NCBI GenBank assembly: GCA_963786985.1 | Contig: CAWBBL010000009.1 | Span: 354,457 to 418,456 of the forward strand | Reading direction: 5' to 3' | DNA: 64,000 bases | From: Desertimonas sp963786985 | GTDB taxonomy: Bacteria; Actinomycetota; Acidimicrobiia; Acidimicrobiales; Ilumatobacteraceae | Shown: in pieces, positions 16,202 to 25,184 of the stretch | How the letters are laid out: each line of letters opens with the position of its first letter | Position numbering within the stretch: the stretch's first letter is position 1 | Program-made: the position numbers and the translations under genes | Notes under the pieces: generated by a model | What the model saw: only the letters and a program-made list of their open reading frames with translations | Told to the model about the DNA's origin: nothing | The model's database searches: none

Positions 16202-16591
16202 TTGTTTGTCGTCGAGGCTTGGATCGCCGCGAGCGGGGCCGAGGCCACTGCGCTCGAAGTGCAAGGCAACACCCTGGTGTCTGTCTATGACTGGGCCTTC
16301 CAGTTCGGGCCCGGACTCGTTGTCGGCATCGGCAACGGGTTGATGCTGGGCTACCTGATGTACCGCTCGGGCCTCGTGCCTCCGCGGATGGCGATCCTCG
16401 GCCTGATCGGTGGCCCGCTGCTGATCCTTTCGTTCGTGCTCATCCTGTTCGGGGCCTACGACAATGGGTCAGGACCTTCGTTCCTGTTGGCACTGCCGGA
16501 GATCGCCTGGGAGTTGTCGCTCGCCATCTACTGCGCGTGGAAGGGCTTCCGGCCGAGCCCCATCCCGGAACACACGGTGGCAACGGCGTAG
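16202..16591 (+). pseudogene. DUF4386 membrane protein remnant lacking its N-terminal half
   Basis: The frame encodes 129 residues with three hydrophobic helices that resemble the C-terminal part of DUF4386 proteins (FQFGPGLVVGIGNGLMLGYLMYRSGLVPPRMAILGLIGGPLLI). Family members are usually over 200 residues; an in-frame TGA at 16172-16174 closes the sequence upstream and no N-terminal domain is encoded before it. The only available start is TTG 16202. This is best read as a truncated remnant. Confidence 0.6.
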
Positions 16592-16627
16592 CGCCTTTCG
16601 GTACGCACATCGCGGATTGCCCCTGCT

Positions 16628-17524
16628 TCAGTTGCGGCGGATGCACCGAAAGCCGACGTGGCTCATCCCGGTGTCGATCATCTGCGGTCGACGGGCTGCC
16701 GGGCGGTAGCGCTGGCAGTAACTGTCGGCGCACAGGTAGGAGCCGCCCTTGACGACTTTGCGGGGGATCGGGAACTGCGGCTGGGCGGGGTCGTAACTGC
16801 CCGCTTGGGTCGGTACCTCGCGCTGCGTCGGCAGGCAGCAGGACGTCGCGGAGGCCGCCGCGTGCTGCGGCGACCACCAGTCCGCCGTCCACTCCCACAC
16901 GTTGCCGGCCATGTCGTGCAGGCCGAATCCGTTGGCCGGGAACGAGCCGACCGGCGCCGTCGAGCCGTAGCCGTCGTCGTGACGCCAGGGGAAATCGCCG
17001 TGCCAGTAGTTCGCCAACCGCTGCCCCGGACGCTCCGGTTCGTCGCCCCACACGAAGGCGGCACCGTCGAGGCCGCCGCGAGCCGCCCGTTCCCACTCCA
17101 TCTCGGTCGGCAATGCCTTGCCCGCCCATGCGGCGTAGGCCTCAGCGTCCTCGTAGGCGACGTGCACGACGGGGTGGTCGGCGTGGCCATCGAGTGAACT
17201 GCCGGGACCTTCCGGAGAGCGCCACGAGGCGCCTGGCGTCCACCTCCACCACTGATCGAGGTGGCGCAGGTCGACAGGACCGGCGGTCATCGTGAACACC
17301 ATCGACCCGGGCACGAGGTTCTCCGGTGGCGCGCCGGGGAAGTCGGCCGGATCGAGCGGCCGCTCGGCGACCGTCACGTACCCGGTCGTCGCCAACGAAC
17401 TCGTCGAACTGGCGGTTGGTGACCTGGAAGCGGTCGATCCAGAACCCGTGGACATCGACGGTATGCGCCGGGGCCTCCTCGCGTAGTGGTCGTCTGAGCC
17501 CATCCGGAAGGTGCCGTCCGGCAC
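16628..17524 (-). CDS. Formylglycine-generating enzyme (sulfatase activator), internally frameshifted
   Basis: SUMF1/FGE-sulfatase domain protein of about 298 residues. FGE oxidises the sulfatase active-site Cys to formylglycine using copper and O2. Hallmarks are GTFRMGSDDHY at the start, DMAGNVWEWTADWW, and the catalytic Cys pair in GGSYLCADSYCQRYRPAAR near the C-terminus. Oddity: between about 17483 and 17395 the expected sequence (EEAPAHTVDVHGFWIDRFQVTNRQFDEFV) is in the next frame, so one base is missing at the first point and one is extra at the second. As written, some 29 residues of a conserved segment are scrambled. GTG 17524 is the likely start, 24 bases after the upstream sulfatase stop, in one operon. 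Confidence 0.85.
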   Translation of the reverse strand: MPDGTFRMGSDDHYARRPRRIPSMSTGSGSTASRSPTASSTSSLATTGYVTVAERPLDPADFPGAPPENLVPGSMVFTMTAGPVDLRHLDQWWRWTPGASWRSPEGPGSSLDGHADHPVVHVAYEDAEAYAAWAGKALPTEMEWERAARGGLDGAAFVWGDEPERPGQRLANYWHGDFPWRHDDGYGSTAPVGSFPANGFGLHDMAGNVWEWTADWWSPQHAAASATSCCLPTQREVPTQAGSYDPAQPQFPIPRKVVKGGSYLCADSYCQRYRPAARRPQMIDTGMSHVGFRCIRRN

Positions 17525-17548
17525 CTGCGACCATGGGCGAGGGATCAG

Positions 17549-19093
17549 TCAGCCGCGGGCTCCGCTGGTCGCGTCGGCCATCTTCGCGAGTGCTTGGTCG
17601 ATGGTGAAGCTCGCCGCCTTCTGCCGCGGCGGGAAGTCCTTGAACGTCACGAGGAACTCAGCGACGAGAGCCTGGGCGGCGAGGATCATGTAGGCCTTGT
17701 TCATGTACCAGTCCCAGTAGGTGTTCGAGGTCACGTCGGCCCGCTCGAACGGATCTGTGCGCAGGTTGAACAGCTTCGGCACGCGCAACACGGTGAACGG
17801 CTCGGCCCACAATTCCAGCGTCCCCTGGCGGCGCTGCTCCATGAAGACCATCTTCCAGTTGTCGAAGCGGAGCGCCACGAGATCGCCGTCGTCGCTGAAG
17901 TAGATGAAGCCCTTGCGCGGGCTCTCGTCGACTTCCCCGGTGAGGTAGGGCAGCAGGTTGTAGCCGTCGATGTGCACCTGGAAGGTCTTGCCGGCCGCCT
18001 CGTGGCCCACCTTCAGCTTGTCGACGATGTCGGGCTCACCTGCGGCGGCGAGGAACGTCGGCAGCCAGTCGTGGTGCTGGACGATCTCGTTGGAGACGAC
18101 GCCGGCGGGGATCTTGCCGGGCCAGCGGACCATCAGCGGGACGCGGAAGGCGCCCTCCCAGTTGGTGTTCTTCTCGCTGCGGAATGGGGTCATCGCCCCG
18201 TCCGGCCACGTGTTCATGTGCGGGCCGTTGTCGGTGCCGTACATGACAATCGTGTCGTCGGCGATCTCCAGTTTGTCGAGCAGCGCGAGCAGCTGGCCGA
18301 CGTTCTTGTCGTGGTCGATCATCGTGTCGTGGTACGGCGACTGCCAGCGCCCGGCCTGTCCGAGACTGCGCTTCTTGGTGTGCGTGCGCAGGTGCATGTG
18401 CGTCATGTTCACCCAGCAGAAGAACGGCTTGTTCGACTCGTGCTGGCGCTTGACGAAGTCGCTGGCGGCGGCGACGAAGTCGTCGTCGCACGTCTCCATC
18501 CGCTTGCGGGTGAGCGGACCGGTGTCCTCGATCTTCTGCCTGCCGACCCGTCCCCACCGTGGCTGCTCGGTCTTGTCGTCCCGCTTCGTGGCGTAGCAGT
18601 GCAGCACGCCACGCGGTCCGAAGCGCTCCTTGAACCTGTCGAACCCGTAGTTGCTTGGGTAGTCGGGATCCTCGGGATCCTCCTCGGCATTGAGGTGGTA
18701 GAGGTTGCCGAAGAACTCGTCGAAGCCATGCACCGTCGGTAGGAACTCGTTGAGGTCGCCGAGGTGGTTCTTGCCGAATTGCCCGGTGGCGTACCCGTGG
18801 TTCTTGAGCAGTTCGGCGATCGTCGGGTCCTCCGCTTGCAGACCGATCGGGGCCGCCGGCAGACCGACCTTGCTCAGTCCGGTGCGGAACACACTCTGGC
18901 CGGTGATGAACGACGAGCGTCCCGCCGTGCAGCTCTGCTCACCGTAGGCATCGGTGAAGCGCATCCCCTCGTTGGCGATGCGATCGATGTTCGGCGTGCG
19001 GTAGCCCATCAACCCGTCGCTGTAGCAGCTGAGGTTGGTGATACCGATGTCGTCGCCCCAGATGACGAGGATGTTCGGCTTGCCCTTCGGCAC
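17549..19093 (-). CDS. Arylsulfatase (sulfatase family, CxAGR motif)
   Basis: The 514-residue sulfatase starts at GTG 19093 after AAAGGAGG. Family elements are IWGDDIG with metal-binding Asp14/Asp15, the modification motif C55-T-A-G-R59 followed by SSFITGQ, FGKNHLGD, HMHLRTHTK and MYGTDNGPHMN. CxAGR replaces the usual CxPSR, a known variant (CxAxR) for formylglycine formation. Unlike the AtsA-like enzyme at 1506 it lacks a long C-terminal beta domain. FGE follows immediately, an arrangement that couples the enzyme to its activator. No signal peptide is evident; the natural sulfate ester is unknown. Confidence 0.93.
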   Translation of the reverse strand: MPKGKPNILVIWGDDIGITNLSCYSDGLMGYRTPNIDRIANEGMRFTDAYGEQSCTAGRSSFITGQSVFRTGLSKVGLPAAPIGLQAEDPTIAELLKNHGYATGQFGKNHLGDLNEFLPTVHGFDEFFGNLYHLNAEEDPEDPDYPSNYGFDRFKERFGPRGVLHCYATKRDDKTEQPRWGRVGRQKIEDTGPLTRKRMETCDDDFVAAASDFVKRQHESNKPFFCWVNMTHMHLRTHTKKRSLGQAGRWQSPYHDTMIDHDKNVGQLLALLDKLEIADDTIVMYGTDNGPHMNTWPDGAMTPFRSEKNTNWEGAFRVPLMVRWPGKIPAGVVSNEIVQHHDWLPTFLAAAGEPDIVDKLKVGHEAAGKTFQVHIDGYNLLPYLTGEVDESPRKGFIYFSDDGDLVALRFDNWKMVFMEQRRQGTLELWAEPFTVLRVPKLFNLRTDPFERADVTSNTYWDWYMNKAYMILAAQALVAEFLVTFKDFPPRQKAASFTIDQALAKMADATSGARG

Positions 19094-19148
19094 GGCGGTG
19101 CCTCCTTTCAATCAGAACCCTGCGACGGTAACACTCCTCCCGATTGCG

Positions 19149-20426
19149 TCAGTCCAGCCCGACGCCGGTGACCGCCGGCTCGGGCACGGCCGCCGGGCGA
19201 TCCGGTGGTGCTGCCCGGCGGGCCGACAAGTACGCCGCGATGAGCAGCCCGAGGGAGGCCGCGGCGGCGATGTCGGCGAGCACGTGATAGCCGGCGGCGC
19301 GACGGATAAACCCTGACGAGAAGCCGGCGATGGCTCCGCACAGGCTCATCGTCAAGTCAGCCGTCCCCTGCACGGCGACGCGCTCGGCCGGGACGACCGA
19401 CTCGATGAGCAAGGCCGACCCGCCGAGCAGCCCGAAGTTCCAGCCCAGCCCGAGTGCCCACAGGGCCGGGAACAGCAGCCACTCGGTGATGCCCGCGGTC
19501 GAGGCCAGCAACGTCGCTGCGACGAGGATCGCCGCCCCGACCTGCACCGCGGACAGCGACCCGCGCCGGTCGACGTACCGCCCGACCAGCGGGCTGAAGG
19601 CGAACATCCCGCCGATGTGCGCCGAGATCACGTATGGGCTCATCGCCTCGTGGCCGTGCAGCCTCATGTGCACCGGGGTCATCGTCATCACGGCGACCAT
19701 TGCCGCCTGCGACACCGCCATCGAGCCGAGGGCCAATTTGGCGCGAGGTGCCGCGCCGATCACGCGCACGGCGTGACGGATCGGCGGGCTCGCCGCTCCC
19801 GCAGCCATCGCCCCGCCGCCGGCCACGACGAGCGGGTCGGGACGCAACCGCACGGCCGTGTTGACCATCGCCACGGCGAAGCACACAGCACTGAACAGCC
19901 ACGGCCCGGTATAGCGGTCGAAGCCGAACCACTCCTCGCCGGCGCGCTCGGCTGGGGCGATGAGCAACGGTCCGAACACGGCCCCGAACGTCGACGCGAA
20001 GACGACACGGCTCATCGCCCGGCCGCGGTGGTCCGGATCGGCGAGGTCGGTAGCGGCGTAGCGGGCGAGCAGGTTGGATGCCTGCCCGCTGCCGAAGAGG
20101 AACAATCCGGCGACGAACACGGCGAGCACCTTGCGCTCGGCGCCGATGGCCGCGATCACACCACCCACGGCGGCAAGTCCGTAGCCCAGTTGCAGCCCCG
20201 GCCGCCGGCCGCGATGCCACATCAAACGCGACAACAGTTGGGCCATCACCGCGGTGCCGGTCGTCACCGTCGCGGTGGCAATGCCCCCCAACGGCGTGTC
20301 GTCGCCGAGGATGTCTTGAACGACGAACGCCCCGACCGTGACGGCCGCCCCCAGCGCCGCGGCTCCCACGATCTGGCCGCCAGTGAGGACGCGGAGCACA
20401 CGCCGCTGAAGTGCCGCCCGATCCAC
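19149..20426 (-). CDS. MFS transporter
   Basis: This polytopic protein of about 425 residues has roughly twelve transmembrane segments and an MFS loop motif (LVGRYVDRRGS) after the seventh-eighth helix region. GTG 20426 is used because TTG 20465, the longest start, would leave only four bases to the divergent transporter at 20470; the true start is uncertain. The C-terminus ends in a Pro/Ala-rich tail. Substrate unknown; the distribution of charged residues in the helices suggests efflux rather than sugar uptake, but weakly. Confidence 0.8.
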   Translation of the reverse strand: MDRAALQRRVLRVLTGGQIVGAAALGAAVTVGAFVVQDILGDDTPLGGIATATVTTGTAVMAQLLSRLMWHRGRRPGLQLGYGLAAVGGVIAAIGAERKVLAVFVAGLFLFGSGQASNLLARYAATDLADPDHRGRAMSRVVFASTFGAVFGPLLIAPAERAGEEWFGFDRYTGPWLFSAVCFAVAMVNTAVRLRPDPLVVAGGGAMAAGAASPPIRHAVRVIGAAPRAKLALGSMAVSQAAMVAVMTMTPVHMRLHGHEAMSPYVISAHIGGMFAFSPLVGRYVDRRGSLSAVQVGAAILVAATLLASTAGITEWLLFPALWALGLGWNFGLLGGSALLIESVVPAERVAVQGTADLTMSLCGAIAGFSSGFIRRAAGYHVLADIAAAASLGLLIAAYLSARRAAPPDRPAAVPEPAVTGVGLD

Positions 20427-20469
20427 GTCGTCGATTCCATCGACGGTAGCGGTAGTTGAATGCAACCTC

Positions 20470-21966
20470 GTGAGTCCATCCGACGACGGTCATCGTGCGC
20501 TGACCGTTGGGCTCGTCGCGATGGTCACCCTCGTCGCGTTCGAGTCGCTGGCGGTGATCACCATCCTGCCGGACATCTCCGACGACCTCGGCGGGATCGC
20601 ATGGTACGGCTGGGTGTCGACGGCGTTCTTCCTGGGGACGATGGTCGGCATCGTCTTTGCCGGCGAGCAGGCCGATCGGCATGGTGCCGGCCGTCCGTAC
20701 GTCGTCGGGCTCGTGCTCTTCGCGGTTGGGTTGCTGGTCGGCGGCTTGGCGCCGTCGATGCCGGTGCTGGTCGTCGGCCGGTTCGTCCAAGGGCTCGGCG
20801 CGGGGGTCGTTCCGGCGATCGGTTATGTGGCGATCGGTCGGGTGTACAGCGTCGACAAGCGGGCCCGGATGTTCGCCGTGCTGTCGACGGCGTGGGTCGT
20901 TCCCGGCGTGATCGGCCCGGCCCTCGCCGAGCGGATCTCGTCATGGGTCGGCTGGCGGTGGGTATTCCTCGGGCTGCTGCCGTTCGTCGCCGTCGCCGGA
21001 TCGCTGATCGTGCCGGAGATGATGCGCCTGACCGCCCTGGGCTCCGGGCAGCCGCCGGCGGAACGCTTTCTCCGTCGCCGGCTCGTCGAGGCGTTCAGAG
21101 TCGCCGGTGGCGCGGCGTTGGTCGTCGCCGGCTTCACGACCTCACGCTGGTTACTGGTCCCCGCGCTCGTCGTCGGTGTCCTCGTCGGCATCGGGCCGCT
21201 GCGCCGCCTGACGCCTCCGGGCACGTTGCGCGGCGCCGCCGGACTGCCGGCGGTCGTCCTGTCACGCGGGATGCTGACGTTCGCCTTCTTCGGCGCCGAC
21301 ACGTTCGTCCCCCACGCCCTCACGGACGGGAGGGACCGTTCGACATTTGCCGGCAGCATTGCCGTGACGGTGGCCACGCTGGCCTGGACGTCGGGCGCCT
21401 GGGTGCAGGAACGCTGGATCGTCCGAACTGGTGAAGCGTTCTTCGTTCGCACCGGTTACCTCGTGCTGGCCCCCGGAATCGCGGTCGTCGCCGTGGCGGC
21501 GATGCCCGACATCGTGCCGTTCTGGGTGATCCATCTCGGCTGGGCCGTGGCCGGGCTCGGAATGGGCCTCGCCTATTCGGCCCACGCCCAGGCCGTGCTG
21601 CGCTGTTCACCGGCCGAGCGATACGGAGCGGCGACGGCCTCGATGCAGTTGTTCGACAATCTCGGCGTCGCTCTCGGGACCGGTGCCGTCGGAGTGGTCG
21701 TGACGACGGGAGACGACCTCGGGTGGGATCCCGGGCGGACGGTCGCCTTGGCCCTGACCGGGCCGATCGCCGTTGCCCTCGTGGGAGCGGCGATGTCGCG
21801 GCGCTTCCCCGGGATCGGCGGTCAGCACGACCTGCCGGGGGCCTCCGCCGAGCCGAGGGGGTATCAGTCTTCGGCGGGGCCCCCGGATCGCTCCCGTCTC
21901 GCGTCATCGCGGCGGGGGGCGAGGTGGAGGCGGCGCAGCAGGCCCGGTGGCTCGTTGTGGAGGTGA
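20470..21966 (+). CDS. MFS multidrug-type transporter
   Basis: The 498-residue transporter has the N-terminal signature FESLAVITILPDISDDLGG and the helix 2-3 loop FAGEQADRHGAGRPYVVG of drug:proton antiporters. The motif C region (GVIGPALAERISSWVGWRWVF) marks it as an exporter. The last 45 residues (after GGQHDLPGAS) are Arg/Ser-rich and unlike the rest. The start is GTG 20470. It is divergent from a second MFS gene with almost no intergenic space, so the promoters must overlap coding DNA. Confidence 0.85.
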   Translation: MSPSDDGHRALTVGLVAMVTLVAFESLAVITILPDISDDLGGIAWYGWVSTAFFLGTMVGIVFAGEQADRHGAGRPYVVGLVLFAVGLLVGGLAPSMPVLVVGRFVQGLGAGVVPAIGYVAIGRVYSVDKRARMFAVLSTAWVVPGVIGPALAERISSWVGWRWVFLGLLPFVAVAGSLIVPEMMRLTALGSGQPPAERFLRRRLVEAFRVAGGAALVVAGFTTSRWLLVPALVVGVLVGIGPLRRLTPPGTLRGAAGLPAVVLSRGMLTFAFFGADTFVPHALTDGRDRSTFAGSIAVTVATLAWTSGAWVQERWIVRTGEAFFVRTGYLVLAPGIAVVAVAAMPDIVPFWVIHLGWAVAGLGMGLAYSAHAQAVLRCSPAERYGAATASMQLFDNLGVALGTGAVGVVVTTGDDLGWDPGRTVALALTGPIAVALVGAAMSRRFPGIGGQHDLPGASAEPRGYQSSAGPPDRSRLASSRRGARWRRRSRPGGSLWR

Positions 21967-22145
21967 CGGCGCCACTCCGCCCGGGAGTGTGGACGGACCC
22001 GACGGACCTTCACGCTACGGGCGTGGAGGTGGGCGGGTCTGCGGGGGTTCGGCTGCACAACTGGCACCGTACGGAGGCCCCGTTTCGCGACGGTTCCCGC
22101 AATGTTTCCAGCGCGTGAGATCAGTCGGCGCCGTCACCGGATCTT

Positions 22146-23000
22146 CTACGAGGCGGTCAACGTCCAGCGGAACGCCCTCGTCGCCAGCTCTCCGGCGAGC
22201 TGGCCGACCAGGTCGTCGGCGATCGGCAGCGGGGGAGGCAGGTGCAGCATGCCTCGCGCCCACGGAGGCAGCATCGACACGGCTGCCGTGGCGATCAGCC
22301 CATAGGCCGGCCGGGCGAGGAGAGGAATCGGCGGGTTGAACAGCAGGAAGCGGGCGGTGTCGCGGGCCTCCCGCGTCCCTCGCAGCTCCGGTCGATAGAC
22401 CGCCAAGGCCTCGCCGAGCTCGGTGACCGATTGCGGCGGGTCGAGCACGCCGAGCTTCGCCGCGACGAAGCCGACCTCAGCCACGTACTCATTCCGTTGC
22501 TCGGGCGTCAGTGGTCGGGCGCCGAACCGGCGGTGGGCTCGCAGGAAGCTGTCGACCTCGGAGATGTGGACCCAGCGCAGCAGGTGCGGGTCGCTCGCCC
22601 GATAGGCCCTGCCATCAGGGGCGGTCCCCCGCACGTTGTCGTGGATCGTCCGGACACGGGTGACGGCGCGTTCGGCGACGTCGACGGATCCGAACGTGGT
22701 GGCGGCAAGGTACTGGCTGGTCCGTTGGAGGCGGCCCCACGGGTCACCGCGGTAGCCGGAGTGCCCGGCGACCCCGGCCATCGCCAGCGGATGAAGGGAC
22801 TGCAAGACGAGCGCACGGAGCCCACCGACGAACATCGCGGCGTCGGCGTGGACGGTGCGGATCGCCGCACCTTCGGGGAACCATCGCGGGCCCCGTGCTG
22901 TGAAGATGCTCGTATCGGGTGCGTCACCGGCCACCCGCGACCGAACCGCGCCGGCAAGGGCTGTTCGCAGGGACGCGGTCGGCCCGCTGGTGGCGCCCAT
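22146..23000 (-). CDS. Oxygenase MpaB family (DUF2236) protein
   Basis: The 284-residue protein matches the MpaB/Lcp (DUF2236) family: LVLQSLHPLAMAGVAGHSGYRGDPWGRLQRTSQYLAATTFG, then the second conserved block LLRWVHISEVDSFLRAHRRFG. The conserved His residues (SLHP and RWVH) are those expected to bind haem. Members oxidise diverse substrates, from latex to mycophenolic acid side chains, so the substrate is not predicted. ATG 23000 is used, with GTG 23003 directly before it; TACGAT lies 5 bases before the GTG, consistent with a leaderless message. Confidence 0.88.
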   Translation of the reverse strand: MGATSGPTASLRTALAGAVRSRVAGDAPDTSIFTARGPRWFPEGAAIRTVHADAAMFVGGLRALVLQSLHPLAMAGVAGHSGYRGDPWGRLQRTSQYLAATTFGSVDVAERAVTRVRTIHDNVRGTAPDGRAYRASDPHLLRWVHISEVDSFLRAHRRFGARPLTPEQRNEYVAEVGFVAAKLGVLDPPQSVTELGEALAVYRPELRGTREARDTARFLLFNPPIPLLARPAYGLIATAAVSMLPPWARGMLHLPPPLPIADDLVGQLAGELATRAFRWTLTAS

Positions 23001-23063
23001 CACCGACGATCGTACGAACCAAAGGGTGCCAATGTGACGATCGGGCGCTGACACGTCCCCGGT

Positions 23064-23120
23064 GCGAGCGACGAGGCGCCAGCCGGAGCGACTACCGGCC
23101 GCGTGGCCGGGGAACGCAAT
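23064..23120 (+). repeat. Dispersed bipartite repeat, family II, copy 1
   Basis: The left half has GCGACGAGGCGCCAGCC (from 23068) and the right half is the 20-mer GCGTGGCCGGGGAACGCAAT at 23101-23120, with about 14 unrelated bases between. The same two motifs in the same order occur at 48813-48863 and, inverted, at 47297-47371. This copy lies between the divergent MpaB and NuoF-like genes. It has no coding role that I can see. Confidence 0.7.
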
Positions 23121-23172
23121 GAGACGTCCTACTGGCACCCTTCGGTCAGCGTGTTGGTACGGTCGAGCGCTG

Positions 23173-24562
23173 ATGGGCAAGGTCAGCGTGGTCCTCCCGG
23201 CGACGCCGATCACGACGATCGACGACTACCTCGAGGCCGGTGGGGGCGAGGCGCTGCGTGCCGCCCGGTCCCTCGGGCCGGAGGCGACGATCGAGGAGAT
23301 CACCGCGAGCGGCCTGCGCGGTCGCGGCGGAGCCGGCTTCCCGACCGGCGCCAAGTGGGCGTCGGTCCGCGCCGCCGCCGGCGGGACGCACTACGCCGTC
23401 GCCAACGGCGCCGAGGGCGAACCGGCGACGTTCAAGGACCGCACGCTCATGCGGCGCGATCCCTATCGCATCGTCGAGGGCCTGGCCATCGCCGCCTTCT
23501 GCGTCGACGCCTCGATGGCCTTTGTCGGTGTCAAGCGCTCGTTCGGCGTCGAGGCTCGCCAACCTGCGTCGTGCCGCCCTCGAACTCGGCGGCGCCGGGT
23601 TGCTCGGTGACTTGTCGATCTCCATCGTCGAGGGCCCGGACGAGTACCTGTTCGGCGAGGAGAAGGCGCTGCTCGAGGTGATCGAGGGTCGTGACCCGCT
23701 GCCCCGCCTGCTTCCGCCGTGGCAGCACGGCCTGTTCGCCACGGTGACGATGGGCTGGGAAGCCGGCACGCCGGCGGGCCGTGGCCAAGCGAGCAATCCG
23801 ACCCTCGTGAACAACGTCGAGACGCTGGCGTCGGCGGCGCACGTTCTCGCCCGCGGCGCCACGTGGTATCGCTCGTTGGGGACCGCGGACTCGGCGGGCA
23901 CGGCGATCGTCACGATCGTCGGCGACGTTCGCGTTCCCGGCGTCCACGAGGTGGAGCTCGGAACCACACTCGCCGAGGTCATCTCGTGGTGTGGTGGCGC
24001 CGAGCCGAACCGCACGTTGAAGGCGGCATTCTCTGGAGTCTCCAACCCGGTCGTGCCGGCCCGCAGCTTCGACATCCCGCTCACCTACGAAGCCTTCGAG
24101 GGCCTCGGCAGCGGGCTCGGGGCCGCCGGATTCGTGGTCTACGACGACACCGCCGACATGGTCGCTGTCGCTGCCGAGTTGACCCGCTTCCTCGCTGTCG
24201 AGTCGTGCGGGCAGTGCCCACCGTGCAAGCGCGGCTCGATGGAGCTCACCGAGGTCCTCACGCGCATCGCTCACGGTGGCGGCACGGACGCCGACCTGGC
24301 CACGATCGAAAGCCTCCTCGCGACGGTGACCGACTCCAACCGCTGCTACCTCGGCACCGAGGTGCAACGTCTCGTCAGCAGTGTGCTACGCGAGTTTCCC
24401 GACGACGTCGCCGCCCATCTGGAGGGTCGACCTCCACTGGAGCGCGACGTGGTCGTCCCCAAGATCGTCGAGATCGACCCCGACGGCGCCGTGGTGTACG
24501 ACGAACGGCACCGTCTCAAGCTGCCTGACTGGACCTATGCGGACGAATCCTCGCGGAGGTAG
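23173..24562 (+). pseudogene. NuoF-like flavoprotein (NADH dehydrogenase 51 kDa family), frameshifted
   Basis: Homologue of the NADH-binding subunit family, about 460 residues when repaired. The N-terminal part has the FMN/NADH motifs GLRGRGGAGFPTGAKW and NGAEGEPATFKDRTLM; the C-terminal part has the SLBB domain and the 4Fe-4S motif ESCGQCPPCKRG. The frame shifts near 23553: after FGVE the continuation ANLRRAALELGGAGLLGDL is in the next frame, as if one base were added (GAG-G-CTC). Otherwise both parts are well conserved, so the lesion is recent or an assembly error. No NuoE or NuoG gene is adjacent; stand-alone NuoF-like proteins occur in actinobacteria with unknown partners. Its 3' end overlaps the convergent HD gene by 28 bases. 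Confidence 0.8.
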
Positions 24563-25149
24563 ATCGAGCGCTTCGGTGCGCTGAAGAACTGGCGCAGCAG
24601 CGGAGTGAACTCGTCGAGCGTCATCGTCGGGTAGTCCGGGTCGAACGCCGGTTGGTCGAACTCGGCGGTGAACTCGGCGGTGATGTCGTAGTACGGGTGG
24701 TCGGCGAACTGATCGCGCATGTCGCGGTCGAGGCCGAGGAAGTGGAAGAAGTAGTAGCCCTGGAAGATGGCGTGCTTTTCGACCATCCAATGCAACTCGT
24801 CGCTGACGAACGGCTTGACGATTGCCGCGCCGATATCCGCGTGGTTGAACGAACCGAGCGTGTCGCCGATGTCGTGGATCAGGGCGCAGGCGATGTAGTC
24901 GTCGCCGCGGTTCGCCCGATAGGCGCGGGTTGCCGTCTGCAACGAATGAGTCAGGCGATCGACGCGGAAGCCGCCGAAGTCTCCGTCGAGCAGGCGAAGG
25001 TGGGTGATGACACGATCGGCGAGCTGCGGATAGAACTCGAACGCCGACGTGATGATGTGGTTCCAGTCCTCCTGGGTGCCCTCCGTCATCGCCTTGAACG
25101 CGGCACGCTCGGGAGCGGCACTGGGGTCAGTGGCCACAGGTGCGATCAT
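24535..25149 (-). CDS. HD-domain phosphohydrolase-like protein
   Basis: The 204-residue protein contains an HD-type metal site: His in RLTHSLQTATRA and the His-Asp pair in ACALIHDIGDTLG, followed by HADIGAAIVKPFVSDELHWMVEKHAIFQGYYF. The pattern resembles HD proteins of the inositol oxygenase/phosphonate-oxygenase (PhnZ) type, which bind two irons, but the assignment to that branch is tentative. ATG 25149 has TACCGT seven bases upstream (leaderless). It is divergent from a TetR gene with 35 bases between starts, so it may be the regulator's target. Confidence 0.75.
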   Translation of the reverse strand: MIAPVATDPSAAPERAAFKAMTEGTQEDWNHIITSAFEFYPQLADRVITHLRLLDGDFGGFRVDRLTHSLQTATRAYRANRGDDYIACALIHDIGDTLGSFNHADIGAAIVKPFVSDELHWMVEKHAIFQGYYFFHFLGLDRDMRDQFADHPYYDITAEFTAEFDQPAFDPDYPTMTLDEFTPLLRQFFSAPKRSIYLREDSSA

Positions 25150-25184
25150 GCCGACAACGGTAGTCCCGTGGTTCACTTCCTCCC

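Noticed and set aside
20446..20470. Short GTTGAATGCAAC dyad between divergent MFS genes as an operator
   Set aside because: Only 4 bp arms; too weak to distinguish from chance.
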